DNA of 64,000 nucleotides. Source: Sphingobium sp. GTDB lineage: Bacteria; Pseudomonadota; Alphaproteobacteria; Sphingomonadales; Sphingomonadaceae. The stretch is taken from assembly GCA_009360885.1 (NCBI GenBank), contig SPEL01000002.1, forward strand, positions 620,001-684,000, read 5' to 3'. Numbering within the stretch: the first letter of the stretch is position 1; every line of letters begins with the position of its first letter. Below are positions 9,205 through 18,146 of this stretch, in pieces. Under the pieces are notes generated by a model. The model saw only the letters and a list, made by a program, of their open reading frames with translations, made no database searches and was not told the DNA's origin. The translations under genes were made by a program, and so were the position numbers.

Positions 9205-9302
9205 TCCTCCAAAAACAAAGGGCGCATCCAATGGATGCACCCCGTTTCCAGATTTCGTTCCGGTTGCGGTCTTAGAACCCGCCCCGGCAGACAAAAGCGT
9301 CA

Positions 9303-9962
9303 TCAGGCCGCCTCGTCAGTTTCACTAAGTTTCCAGTTCGGATCATTCTGACCAAGCTGACGGGTGAAGGTCCAGACATCATGGGTGGTCACAGCATCGC
9401 TCATCGAACCGGCGATGACATTGCCATCCTTATCCCGCGTAACTGCGGCAATATCGGCATCGAACTGCACCGTCACAGATGCCAGATTACCCCGCACCGC
9501 TGCCTCAACAATCTGTATGCGATCAATACGAACCAGCCTGTTTTCCAGAACATGGCCCTGTTCTTCTCGCTCATTAATTGCCTGCTCGAAAGATTCGGCG
9601 ACATCCGCATCGCACAGCCAACGCAGGTCATCCCGCTTACCTTCCCAAAAGGCAGTGAGAATCATGCCATAGGCACTACGTGCGCCTTCGGAAAACTGAA
9701 CCGCGTTAAATTGGCGATCCGCCGCCATAACCGCACGCACACCATTTTCAGCGCCGGGTATAACCAGAGCTTCATCGGCAATAACCGCGTCATTACCGGC
9801 AGGCGTATTCATCTGCGGGTGCAGAATTTTCGCTTTTGCACGCTCTTCGCTCTGCTGTAATGGCGCAGGCTGCTGTTCATGCCCGGTCCGCCGTCCCAGC
9901 ACCGAATAAAGCCGCAGCGCCAGAAAAACCGCGACCAGAGCAAGAATGACGATCATATACAC
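9303..9962 (-). CDS. Tim44/TimA-family membrane-anchored protein
   Basis: This 219-residue protein has one N-terminal transmembrane helix (about residues 3-20), a charged linker and a C-terminal Tim44-like domain with FSEGARSAYGMILTAFWEGKRDDL and a terminal WTFTRQL strand. The domain is shared with the mitochondrial import motor protein Tim44. In alphaproteobacteria, homologues sit beside secB and mltA, suggesting a role at the cell envelope, but the function is not established. The start is a GTG at 9962, and an ATG at 9956 is an alternative. The gene is divergent from secB and is first in the Tim44-mltA-smr unit. Confidence 0.85.
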   Translation of the reverse strand: MYMIVILALVAVFLALRLYSVLGRRTGHEQQPAPLQQSEERAKAKILHPQMNTPAGNDAVIADEALVIPGAENGVRAVMAADRQFNAVQFSEGARSAYGMILTAFWEGKRDDLRWLCDADVAESFEQAINEREEQGHVLENRLVRIDRIQIVEAAVRGNLASVTVQFDADIAAVTRDKDGNVIAGSMSDAVTTHDVWTFTRQLGQNDPNWKLSETDEAA

Positions 9963-10228
9963 GCGCGAAAATACCCTTATGCCTGAAAAGCCTTAACGCC
10001 TACCATAGGCATATTGTTGCAGTTTTTCAAACAAAGCGACCGAAAATAAACGTCATACCCCCGTAAAATGCTTTCTTGTTGCTGCCCACAGGCCCATTTC
10101 ACTGTCCTGAGACGCCGTGCTGCGCAAAATATTGCTCTGAACGGCGGAGGCTGCTAAATGCGCGGACCATCAACTTCATCGCTGGTCTGGTTACAGACAC
10201 GCACCTTATCATGACAGGGAATATATAC

Positions 10229-10735
10229 ATGGCCGAAGACGTCGCCAATACTGAGCCACTTGCCAATGGCGCCGATACGCAGCCAACAATCGGCCTGATA
10301 ACCCAATATGTGAAGGATTTGTCCTTCGAAAACCCCAATTCGCCTGCGGTTTACCAGTGGACGGAACAGCCCAATATCGACGTTCAGTTCAACATCGGCA
10401 CGGAACGCCCCGCAGATGACGTATTTGAAATCGTGTTGCGGATCGAAGTCAACGCTACAACGCCAGCAGGCACCGCCTTTGCCGCGGACCTCAGCTATGC
10501 GGGCCTGTTCGGCATTCGCAATGTCGCGGATGAACAGATTCACCCCTTCCTCTTTGCTGAGGCCCCGCGCCTGCTCTTTCCCTTCGCCCGCCGGGTGCTG
10601 GCCGATGCAGTACGTGATGGCGGCTTCCCGCCCCTGATTCTGGACCCGATTGATTTCAACGGCCTTTATCTTCAGCAGCTTCAGGCACAGGCAGAGGCCG
10701 AACAGCAGGGCGACCAGCCCGTTGGGCACGCCTGA
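10229..10735 (+). CDS. secB: Protein-export chaperone SecB
   Basis: SecB is a homotetrameric cytosolic chaperone that keeps preproteins unfolded and hands them to SecA. The 168-residue protein shows the family core: QYVKDLSFENPN near the start, the IVLRIEVNATT strand, the YAGLF turn and the long C-terminal helix containing FPPLILDPIDFNGLY. I chose the ATG at 10229, with AGGGA about ten bases upstream, because the residues before it are not SecB-like. The gene is divergent from the Tim44-like gene across about 270 bp, which probably holds both promoters. Confidence 0.95.
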   Translation: MAEDVANTEPLANGADTQPTIGLITQYVKDLSFENPNSPAVYQWTEQPNIDVQFNIGTERPADDVFEIVLRIEVNATTPAGTAFAADLSYAGLFGIRNVADEQIHPFLFAEAPRLLFPFARRVLADAVRDGGFPPLILDPIDFNGLYLQQLQAQAEAEQQGDQPVGHA

Positions 10736-10797
10736 TTATCCTGAGCTGATTCCTAATCTGACACTATAAAGCCTATGTGGCGCGGAAGGACGAAAAT

Positions 10798-12378
10798 ATG
10801 GGGCTGATCCGCGCCACAGGCACTATTGGCGGCCTTACCCTCATCAGCCGTATATTGGGCATGGTGCGGGATATGGCCGTGGCCCGTTTTTTGGGGGCGG
10901 GCCTTGCCTCTGACGCCTTTTTAATCGCATGGCGTCTCCCTAATCTCTTTCGCGCTCTCTTTGCCGAAGGGGCATTTTCCGCTGTATTCGTGCCAATGTT
11001 CAACAGAACCATGGCCGAAGCGGATAAAGAGAACCCCGGCAGCGGCAAAACCGCCGCAATGATCTTTGCCGGGCAGGTACTTTCCATCCTCTTCCCCTTT
11101 TTGGTGATTTTCACCGGGGTGATGATGGCGCTGGCGGCCCCTGTCGTCTGGGCGATGACGGGCGGATTCCCTGATGGCGGACCGGAAAAATTCACACTAG
11201 CGGTTAATCTCACCCGCATCACCTTCCCTTATCTCGCGCTGATTTCCATTGTTTCTCTACTCGGCGGGATTTTGAATTCGCTCGATAAATTTTGGGTGAA
11301 TGCCGCCGCGCCGATTTTGCTGAATATTTGCATGATCGCCGCCGTGGTGTTTTTCCGGGGCGATACCCCCGTGGAGACCAGCTATACGCAGGCCATCGCC
11401 GTCACCGTTTCCGGCGTGATGCAGCTTTTGTGGCTGATGTGGGCCTGCCGCCGGGCGGGCGTCAGGCTACGCATCGGTGTCCCGCGCCTCACCCCACGGG
11501 TAAAGCATATGCTGCTGCTCATCCTGCCCGCAGCCTTGGGACAAGGCGCGATTCAGTTTAATCTGCTGATTTCCACTTCATTGGCGGCCCGTTTCCTAAA
11601 ACAAGGCGCTGTCAGCTATCTTTATTATGCCGACCGGCTGAACCAGCTCCCTCTCGGCCTTATCGGTATTGGCGTCGGGACCGCCATCCTCCCTGCCCTC
11701 TCGCGGCAAATTGGCGGCGGCAATGTCGATGCCGCCAAGCACACCCAAAATCGCGCGATTGAACTAGCGCTGTTTCTCAGCCTTCCGGCGGCTGTTGCGC
11801 TCTGCATTATTGCTACGCCGCTGATTCGCGGGCTGCTCCAGCATGGGGCCTTCACCGGCGCAGATACTATTGGTGCCGCGTCTGCCCTCGCGGTTTTTGC
11901 GCTGGGCGTTCCTGCCTATGTGCTTATCAAGGTGCTGACGCCCGGCTTCTACGCGCGGCAAGACACCAAAACCCCGGTGCGAGTGGCGCTGATTTCCATG
12001 CTGTTCAATCTGGTGGGTAATCTCATCCTGATCTGGCCATTGGGTCATATTGGCGTTGCGGCCTCTACCGCCTTTTCCGCATGGGTGAATGTCCTCATCC
12101 TCTATTGGCTGCTCCATCGGCGGGATCAGTTGCGGGCAGACCTGCGCCTCCTTTCCTGCGGTACCCGTATCATCATCGCCAGCGCAGCCATGGGCGCGGC
12201 GCTCTGGTTCATGGGGCCACTGGCCGACCCTTATATGGCGGGCAGTTTCCTGACGCGTATCATCGCGCTTGCCCTGTTGTGCGGCGGGGGCGCATTGGTC
12301 TATGCCCTCGCCATATTCGCGGTGGGCGCTTATCGCCTGTCTGAACTCAAATCGCTGGTTTCCCGGCGTTCATCATAA
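10798..12378 (+). CDS. murJ: Lipid II flippase MurJ
   Basis: This 526-residue polytopic membrane protein of the MOP exporter superfamily moves lipid II across the inner membrane for peptidoglycan synthesis. About 14 hydrophobic helices can be traced. The N-terminal TLISRILGMVRDMAVARFLGAG and SDAFLIAWRLPNLFRALFAEGAFSAVF segments are MurJ signatures and contain the conserved arginines of the central cavity. The ATG at 10798 has GGAAGGA seven bases upstream, so I prefer it to the in-frame GTG at 10777. The stop is 11 bases before trpS, so the two are probably co-transcribed. Confidence 0.95.
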   Translation: MGLIRATGTIGGLTLISRILGMVRDMAVARFLGAGLASDAFLIAWRLPNLFRALFAEGAFSAVFVPMFNRTMAEADKENPGSGKTAAMIFAGQVLSILFPFLVIFTGVMMALAAPVVWAMTGGFPDGGPEKFTLAVNLTRITFPYLALISIVSLLGGILNSLDKFWVNAAAPILLNICMIAAVVFFRGDTPVETSYTQAIAVTVSGVMQLLWLMWACRRAGVRLRIGVPRLTPRVKHMLLLILPAALGQGAIQFNLLISTSLAARFLKQGAVSYLYYADRLNQLPLGLIGIGVGTAILPALSRQIGGGNVDAAKHTQNRAIELALFLSLPAAVALCIIATPLIRGLLQHGAFTGADTIGAASALAVFALGVPAYVLIKVLTPGFYARQDTKTPVRVALISMLFNLVGNLILIWPLGHIGVAASTAFSAWVNVLILYWLLHRRDQLRADLRLLSCGTRIIIASAAMGAALWFMGPLADPYMAGSFLTRIIALALLCGGGALVYALAIFAVGAYRLSELKSLVSRRSS

Positions 12379-12389
12379 GAAAGACTGTC

Positions 12390-13394
12390 ATGCGTATCCT
12401 TTCCGGCATTCAGCCAACCGGCAATCTGCATCTGGGCAATTATCTGGGCGCGATCCGTAACTGGGTGAAGATGCAGGATGAGCAAAACGCCGAGACGGAG
12501 TGCTTCTTCTTCCTCGCCGATATGCACTCTATCACCGTGCATGAGGACCGGGCGACGCGCCTTGCCAATGTGCGGGATATGACGGCGGCATTGGTTGCCT
12601 GCGGCCTCGACCCGGATAAGAGCGTCCTGTTTAATCAGGCCCGCGTTCCTGCCCATGCGGAACTGTGCTGGCTGCTGTGCGGCACGGCGCGCATTGGCTG
12701 GATGAACCGTATGACCCAGTTCAAGGACAAGGCTGGCAAAAATCGCGACAGCGCCAGCGTCGGCCTCTATGTCTATCCAGTGCTGATGGCCGCCGATGTA
12801 CTGCTCTATCAGGCGACCCATGTGCCGGTGGGTGAGGACCAGAAGCAACATCTGGAGTTGACCCGTGATGTCGCCACCAAGTTCAACACCGATTTTGGCG
12901 TAGACCTCTTCACCATGCCGGACCCGATCATTTCCAAACAAACGGCCCGCATTATGTCTCTGCGGGATGGTACATCAAAAATGTCGAAATCTGACCCCAG
13001 CGACATGAGCCGCATCAACCTCACCGATGATGATGACCTGCTGGTGCAGAAGGTCCGTAAGGCCAAAACGGACGCAGAGCCTTTACCAGAGACGGCAGAG
13101 GGCCTTGAAGGCCGCGCCGAGGCCCTTAACCTCGTCAGCATCTATGCGACCCTCGCTGGCACCACGCCGGACGCCGTTTGCGCGGAATTTGCCGGGCAGG
13201 GCTTTGGCGCGTTCAAACCTGCACTGGCCGATGTGCTGGTGGCCCACCTCTCCCCCATTCGTCAGCGTTATGTCGCGCTGAAAAATGACGAGGCGGCGCT
13301 GGACGCGATATTGATAAAGGGCGCAGAAAAGGCCGCCGCCGCTGCAGAGCCGACGCTGAAGGCTGCCTATGACGCCATGGGCCTGCTACGCTAA
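12390..13394 (+). CDS. trpS: Tryptophanyl-tRNA synthetase
   Basis: This 334-residue class Ic aminoacyl-tRNA synthetase charges tRNA-Trp. The HIGH-like motif appears as GNLHLGNYLGA at residues 11-21 and the KMSKS loop as KMSKSDPSD near residue 197. The Rossmann core and the C-terminal anticodon-binding helices are of normal length. The gene follows murJ by 11 bases. A weak hairpin (GGGCGGT / ACCGCCC, 13410-13433) follows the stop but lacks a T-run. Confidence 0.96.
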   Translation: MRILSGIQPTGNLHLGNYLGAIRNWVKMQDEQNAETECFFFLADMHSITVHEDRATRLANVRDMTAALVACGLDPDKSVLFNQARVPAHAELCWLLCGTARIGWMNRMTQFKDKAGKNRDSASVGLYVYPVLMAADVLLYQATHVPVGEDQKQHLELTRDVATKFNTDFGVDLFTMPDPIISKQTARIMSLRDGTSKMSKSDPSDMSRINLTDDDDLLVQKVRKAKTDAEPLPETAEGLEGRAEALNLVSIYATLAGTTPDAVCAEFAGQGFGAFKPALADVLVAHLSPIRQRYVALKNDEAALDAILIKGAEKAAAAAEPTLKAAYDAMGLLR

Positions 13395-13566
13395 GACCAT
13401 CGAAAGGGCGGGCGGTGATACAAAAAACCGCCCAGCCTCCCCACGACAAAATGCGCCCGATATAAGACAGGTCGTTCAATCGCTGTTCAGTTGCATCATG
13501 GCATCTTTGCCTCCATATTGATGGAGACAGCCGCTGTTCCGCGGCATAAGGCAGGACATAAGAACC

Positions 13567-14202
13567 ATGATTGCCCGCAAAACCATAGCGATCGCACTCG
13601 CTTCCGCTACCCTGTTGATGGTTGGTGGTTGCGCACAGTCTTTCAAGGCGGATGTCGCCCGTTTTCAGCAGCTTCCCGCGCCGCAGGGTGAGAGCTTCAC
13701 CATCGTTGCGGATGATCCACGCCTCGCCGGTGGGCTGGAATTTCAGCAATATGCCGGCCTTGTGGCCCATAAGCTGGGCGGTGTTGGCTATGTACCCGCC
13801 GAAGACCCCGCCACCGCTAAGCTGATCGTACGGATGAGCTACAGCGTTGATGAAGGCCGTGAAAAAGTGCGTTCCACCAATTTCGGGCCAGATCCTTTCT
13901 ATCGCGGATATGGCTATGGATATTGGCGTAACCCTTATTATTGGGGCTTTTACGATCCGTTCCTCTTTGGCCCACGCGGCTATCAGGACATTCAAAGCTA
14001 TACCGTCTATACCGCCAATCTCGACCTGAAGATTGACCGTGCCGCCGATAATCGTCGCCTGTTCGAAGGCAAGGCAGAGGCACAATCGCTCAGCAATAAG
14101 CCGACTTATCTGGTGCCGAATCTGGTGGACGCGATGTTCGTCAATTTCCCCGGCAAATCTGGTGAAACCGTAAAAATCACGGTTGCCCCGGAAAAGAAAT
14201 AA
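13567..14202 (+). CDS. DUF4136-family lipoprotein
   Basis: This 211-residue protein has a lipoprotein signal peptide ending MVGGC (lipidated cysteine at 22). The mature part begins with a predicted beta strand region (FTIVADDP) and continues with QYAGLVAHKLGGVGY, a pattern of the DUF4136 family. It then has a Tyr/Gly/Trp-rich stretch around residues 113-140 and a final strand-rich part with LVDAMFVNFPG. DUF4136 proteins are envelope lipoproteins of unknown function. The gene is monocistronic, with a strong terminator just downstream. Confidence 0.82.
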   Translation: MIARKTIAIALASATLLMVGGCAQSFKADVARFQQLPAPQGESFTIVADDPRLAGGLEFQQYAGLVAHKLGGVGYVPAEDPATAKLIVRMSYSVDEGREKVRSTNFGPDPFYRGYGYGYWRNPYYWGFYDPFLFGPRGYQDIQSYTVYTANLDLKIDRAADNRRLFEGKAEAQSLSNKPTYLVPNLVDAMFVNFPGKSGETVKITVAPEKK

Positions 14203-14231
14203 AGCCGGGCATCACCCACAAGCATGAATAG

Positions 14232-14262
14232 AAAAAGGGAGGCAGCATGGCCTCCCTTTTTT
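14232..14262. terminator. Bidirectional rho-independent terminator
   Basis: The perfect inverted repeat AAAAAGGGAGG / CCTCCCTTTTT (14232-14242 and 14251-14261) has an eight-base loop. A T-run follows on the plus strand and the complementary A-run serves the minus strand. It lies between the DUF4136 gene and the convergent dnaA 3' end and can stop both. Confidence 0.85.
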
Positions 14263-14290
14263 AATGCTCAAGGCTCGGACAATGCCCGCG

Positions 14291-15832
14291 TCAGGCTTCC
14301 AACTGGCGCTGAAGCGCGCGCACATCCTGATCGATATCCGGATTGGTCTGGCGTAATTGTTCGATCGTGCGCACCGCATGAATAACGGTGCTGTGGTCCC
14401 GCCCACCGAAGATACGGCCAATTTCCGGAAGAGACCGCGGGGTCATCTTTTTCGCCAGATACATTGCCACCTGCCGGGGACGCGCCACGGCCCGCGCACG
14501 ACGCTTGGAGCGCATTTCAGACGGCTCAATATGATAATGGGCGGCGCAAGCCTTCTGGATCTCATCCACCGTAATACGGCGGGCATTGGCCCGCACCGAA
14601 TCCGCCAGCATCGTTTGCGCGAATTCCATATCGACCGGACGGCCCGTTAGCTGACCATAAGCGATCAGCTTGTTAAACGCGCCTTCTAACTCGCGAACAT
14701 TGGTTCGAATCGAGCGCGCAAGAAAATCCAGCACATCATCAGGAATCGCGTCCGTTGCCACAGCCGCCCGCCGGGCCTGCAATATGGCAAGACGCAGTTC
14801 CAGCCCCGCAGGCTGAATATCCGCGACCAGCCCACCAGCAAGGCGCGAGAGAATACGAGGGTCAACCGCATCAAGATAATGCGGTGCCCGGTCCGCGCTG
14901 ATGACTATGCGCGCGCCACTGCCCGCCAGTTCGTTGATGGTGTGGAGGAACTCCTCCTGCGTCGATCCCTTGCCTGCGATAAACTGAATATCATCAATCA
15001 GCAGCAGCTTTGCTGTACGCAGCCGGGCCTTGAACGCCATGCTTTCGTTAGCGCGCATCGCAGCGACAAATTCCATCATGAACTTTTCCGCTGACATATA
15101 AATCACAATATGATCGGGAAAATGACCAAGATAGGCATTGGCAATGGAATGCAGTAAGTGGGTTTTGCCCTGCCCGGTCCCGCCATGGATATAGAGCGGG
15201 TTAAACAGCGGCGCATCACCCCCTGCCATTGCCCCGGCAGCAGAGAAGGCAAGCTGATTACTCTCGCCTACAACGAACTCAGCAAAGCTGTGCCGCAACT
15301 GGAGCGAGGCCCGCATGGCATCAGCCTGCGCGCTATTCGCCTGCACGTCTTCATCAACAGCAATGGAAGACTGAATATCCCCCCGATGTGAAACAAAAGG
15401 CGCTTTCGAACGGAGACGTCCAGAAGATGCCGATGCAACCTCATCCTGTCCAGACGCTATCGGTCCGCCTGTATGGCCAAGCGGGTTGGACTGCATCCGC
15501 CCCTCGCCCCGGATGATGCGAACATCCTCGACACCCAGATTCTGCATGCGCCATACAAGACGCAAACGATCGCCAAACTGACCAGCAACGAAATTGGCGG
15601 AGAACTCCGTCGGAGCATGCAGATCAAGCGTACCACTGAGTTCGCAATAATCCCCCAGCGCCAACGGCTTCAGCCATTGATCGAACAGGCGCGCACCAAC
15701 ATCCTGGCGTAGCCCCACCCGAAGACGTTCCCATGCTTGTTTCAGAGACGCAGCGCCCTGCATGTCGGAAGAATCGCTGCCGTCCCCCACGGACTGATGC
15801 GTATGCGCAGCGAAGTCACCTCTGTCCGACAC
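14291..15832 (-). CDS. dnaA: Chromosomal replication initiator protein DnaA
   Basis: This 513-residue AAA+ initiator binds DnaA boxes and opens the origin. Domain I is at about 28-105. A long variable linker (about 110-170) precedes the ATPase domain. Walker A is HGGTGQGKTHLL at 216-227, Walker B LLLIDD near 276-281, sensor II follows, and the C-terminal helix-turn-helix signature is GGRDHSTVIHAVRTIE. The start is a GTG with AAAGGG a few bases upstream. The dnaA-rpsT neighbourhood is seen in other alphaproteobacteria. Confidence 0.97.
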   Translation of the reverse strand: MSDRGDFAAHTHQSVGDGSDSSDMQGAASLKQAWERLRVGLRQDVGARLFDQWLKPLALGDYCELSGTLDLHAPTEFSANFVAGQFGDRLRLVWRMQNLGVEDVRIIRGEGRMQSNPLGHTGGPIASGQDEVASASSGRLRSKAPFVSHRGDIQSSIAVDEDVQANSAQADAMRASLQLRHSFAEFVVGESNQLAFSAAGAMAGGDAPLFNPLYIHGGTGQGKTHLLHSIANAYLGHFPDHIVIYMSAEKFMMEFVAAMRANESMAFKARLRTAKLLLIDDIQFIAGKGSTQEEFLHTINELAGSGARIVISADRAPHYLDAVDPRILSRLAGGLVADIQPAGLELRLAILQARRAAVATDAIPDDVLDFLARSIRTNVRELEGAFNKLIAYGQLTGRPVDMEFAQTMLADSVRANARRITVDEIQKACAAHYHIEPSEMRSKRRARAVARPRQVAMYLAKKMTPRSLPEIGRIFGGRDHSTVIHAVRTIEQLRQTNPDIDQDVRALQRQLEA

Positions 15833-16285
15833 TCAAACCCTTTCCCGCCCCAATGGCCTGGCTAATTTCAATTCCAGCACAGCGCAAAAAGCCATCCTGT
15901 TTTCTTAGTCAGAAAACAGCTTACTCTCTTGTCGCTCATGCTGGCGGCGGACAGGAATCAGTCCGCCCGTTCAGATGGATTAGGCAAGGCAGGTGGGTCT
16001 TATCAAGAGCGGTGGTTCCAAAAAAAACAAATAAATGGTTTGACAGCAGCAGGGCCGCAGAAATGCGTCACCAACCATAATATATTGTTATTTATGGACA
16101 TTTTAACAAATATTAATAACGCACATCGGGCGAATCAGCGCAAGTCCTGCCTTTTGTGACATTTCTCTTGCAGTCGCAAAATATTGGCCACCTGCTATGT
16201 TCAATCCAAGCCAGACAGCTCGGTTTCGAAATCAGAGCTGAGGATTATGTCTCTGCGATTCGGTGAAGACGCGTTCCGCATAACA
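15833..16285. other. dnaA-rpsT intergenic region
   Basis: About 450 bp without a convincing gene. It holds the dnaA promoter region on the minus strand and an AT-rich stretch at about 16070-16125. I looked for DnaA boxes and found only a weak match, TTATGGACA at 16091, with two differences from the consensus. Short open frames here lack ribosome-binding sites and family-like sequence. Confidence 0.5.
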
Positions 16286-16287
16286 AA

Positions 16288-16316
16288 AAGGCCCACCGAA
16301 TTTCTTCGGCAGGCCT
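16288..16316 (-). terminator. rpsT terminator
   Basis: A hairpin with paired AAGGCC / GGCCTT outer and CCGAA / TTCGG inner segments lies just past the rpsT stop. On the minus strand the stem is followed by TTTTTG, as expected for a rho-independent terminator. Confidence 0.75.
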
Positions 16317-16342
16317 TCCCTAATTTTATATGCCAATGCAAA

Positions 16343-16606
16343 TCAGGCGAGAGCGCTGACAGCCTTGGTCAGACGGCTGAACTTCCGCGAAGCCGTGTTC
16401 TTATGCAGAACGCCGCGAGCAACACCGCGATCCAATTCCGGCTGAACGCTCTGCAGGGCAGTAGCAGCAGCGGCCTTATCACCGGCGGCAATGGCGCCTT
16501 CTACCTTCTTCACCAGCGTACGAATGCGGCTGATGCGAGCCCCGTTGATTGCAGCCCGGCGTTCGTTACGACGGATGCGCTTTTTTGCCTGCGGCGTATT
16601 GGCCAT
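16343..16606 (-). CDS. rpsT: 30S ribosomal protein S20
   Basis: This 87-residue, alanine- and lysine-rich helical protein binds the 5' domain of 16S rRNA. The N-terminus [17 protein letters not shown] and the later [11 protein letters not shown] and [14 protein letters not shown] segments are S20 signatures. I set the start at the ATG at 16606, preceded by GAGGA. Longer in-frame readings from 16660 add residues not found in S20. The gene is monocistronic with its own terminator, upstream of dnaA on the same strand. Confidence 0.96.
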   Translation of the reverse strand: MANTPQAKKRIRRNERRAAINGARISRIRTLVKKVEGAIAAGDKAAAATALQSVQPELDRGVARGVLHKNTASRKFSRLTKAVSALA

Positions 16607-16679
16607 ATCGTCCTCAAAAAATCTATCTAAAACCAGAGACAAGCCTGCTGCACTCTGCAACTGACTCGTGAAGCCGTCG

Positions 16680-16708
16680 CCCTTAAACCCTTACCGAACT
16701 AACGTCAA
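16680..16708 (-). promoter_or_regulatory. Possible rpsT promoter
   Basis: Reading the minus strand, TTGACG (16708-16703) is followed after 17 bases by TAAGGG (16685-16680). The -35 is good and the -10 is poor. It lies about 75 bp upstream of the rpsT start, in the 381-bp gap between rpsT and the next gene, which otherwise shows no gene. Confidence 0.3.
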
Positions 16709-16901
16709 CCAAAAGGCGGAAAGAACAGAGAAAGCTGGCATGATTTCCGCTTAATATCAGGGTGAGAGCCATAATAATTCCCAACCTTACTTCGATAAAG
16801 GCCGAATCATCTTGTCCGAATGAAGCATTTTCTTCCCTTCATAAAGGCGATTCGCGCTTTCTAACGCGCATCAGAAAACAACCTTTCCGACATAAAACAA
16901 A

Positions 16902-16928
16902 ACCCGGCCAGCACTTTGCCGACCGGGT
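16902..16928 (-). terminator. Terminator after the Bax inhibitor-1 family gene
   Basis: The inverted repeat ACCCGG / CCGGGT (16902-16907 and 16923-16928) is followed on the minus strand by TTTTGTTTTATG, a typical intrinsic terminator 60 bp past the upstream gene's stop. Confidence 0.75.
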
Positions 16929-16987
16929 CTGTATCCGCTTTGCTGAAACAAGGGATGCCCTTAATGTCAGCGTTCTCCATCAGCCTA

Positions 16988-17725
16988 TCATTCGCGGTTA
17001 CCCATGAAGTTCAGCAGGAACATGAACATGTTGATAAAGTCGAGATAGAGGCTGAGCGCCCCCATAATAACCGTCTTACCAACCATGTCGGTCCCGGCAA
17101 CATAAGCATACATGCTCTTGATACGCTGCGTATCATAAGCCGTCAGACCCGCAAAGATCAGCACACCAAGCGCGCTGATGACGAAGGCCATCGCGCTGGA
17201 CTGCAGGAAAATGTTGATGACAGAGGCCACCAGCAGACCAACCACGCCCATGATGAGGAAAGTACCGAAGCCGGACAGGTCCTTCTTCGTCGTATAGCCG
17301 AACAGGCTAAGACCCGCGAAAGCAGCAGCCGTCGCAAAGAAGGTCTGCGCGATCGATTCACCCGTATAAACGAGGAAGATGGACGACAGGCTAAGCCCCA
17401 TCACCACCGCATAGGCCCAATAAATCATCTGAGCCGCCTGAGTAGACAGCTTGTTAATGCCAAAACTCAGCACCATCACGAAAGCGAGCGGAGAGAACAT
17501 CAGCACATATTTCAGGATGCCCGGACCCATTAAAATCTGCTCTGCCATGCCGCTTTGGGCAAACAGCATTGCGACAATGCCCGTCAGCAACACGCCGCTG
17601 GCCATATAGTTATAGACCGACAGCATATAGGACCGCAGCCCCGCATCAAAGGCTACTTGACCGGCCGCAGGGGCGGCTCGATCGAAACCGACGCTATCCG
17701 TCCGGGGGTCAGACCAGTTCGCCAT
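16988..17725 (-). CDS. Bax inhibitor-1/YccA family membrane protein
   Basis: This 245-residue inner-membrane protein has seven hydrophobic helices after a soluble N-terminus of about 30 residues. The family pattern is visible in the SYMLSVYNYMASGVLLTGIVA first helix region, GLSLSSIFLVYT, and the late LTAYDTQRIKSMY loop followed by ALSLYLDFINMFMFLL. Bacterial members include calcium-leak proteins and the FtsH-associated YccA, but the function here is unknown. It is monocistronic with a clear terminator. Confidence 0.9.
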   Translation of the reverse strand: MANWSDPRTDSVGFDRAAPAAGQVAFDAGLRSYMLSVYNYMASGVLLTGIVAMLFAQSGMAEQILMGPGILKYVLMFSPLAFVMVLSFGINKLSTQAAQMIYWAYAVVMGLSLSSIFLVYTGESIAQTFFATAAAFAGLSLFGYTTKKDLSGFGTFLIMGVVGLLVASVINIFLQSSAMAFVISALGVLIFAGLTAYDTQRIKSMYAYVAGTDMVGKTVIMGALSLYLDFINMFMFLLNFMGNRE

Positions 17726-17854
17726 TGTAAAATCACTCCAAAATTATTGAACGGCACATTTGCCGCCTTCCGCCAATATCGGGTGAAATACGTCAATTTT
17801 CAAGTGAAACCCTACAGAAAGCACCGCAGACACATTCTGTAACATTTTGCCTTA

Positions 17855-18121
17855 TTATCGCCCGGCCATGATATTGATGTCTTCAGGCGTTACCCAGCCT
17901 TCAACATAATTAGCCCAGAAGAGCGCAAATAACAGGAGAGAAAGGCCCGTCGCCCGCAAAATGACACGGCGAGGCCGGAAATTACCCGGCGCACTTGTTG
18001 CCTGCCCCGGAACCAGCCTTTCCCCCGTTTCATTGGGCGTGCGCAGCCCAAAGGGCAGTACCAGAAAGGCGCTCATCACCCAGAATAAAGCATAAATAGC
18101 AATGATGGATGTCATTTTCAT
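17855..18121 (-). CDS. DUF1467-family small membrane protein
   Basis: This protein of about 88 residues has two predicted membrane helices (near residues 4-24 and 58-76) and the conserved LPFGLRTPNETGERLVPGQATSAP-type loop, split by a short basic stretch. DUF1467 is an alphaproteobacterial family of unknown function. The ATG at 18121 is the likely start, and 18115 is an alternative. A TTG at 18157 would overlap the RNase J gene. No Shine-Dalgarno is visible because a perfect hairpin occupies that position. It is last in the nuo-birA-coaX-rnj gene series. Confidence 0.8.
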   Translation of the reverse strand: MKMTSIIAIYALFWVMSAFLVLPFGLRTPNETGERLVPGQATSAPGNFRPRRVILRATGLSLLLFALFWANYVEGWVTPEDINIMAGR

Positions 18122-18146
18122 CAGGGGCAGTGAAGCCCCTGACGCA

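Noticed and set aside
13410..13433. Hairpin after trpS as a terminator
   Set aside because: Stem of seven bases but no T-run on either strand; position alone is not enough.
16091..16099. TTATGGACA as a DnaA box
   Set aside because: Two mismatches to the consensus and no cluster of further boxes.
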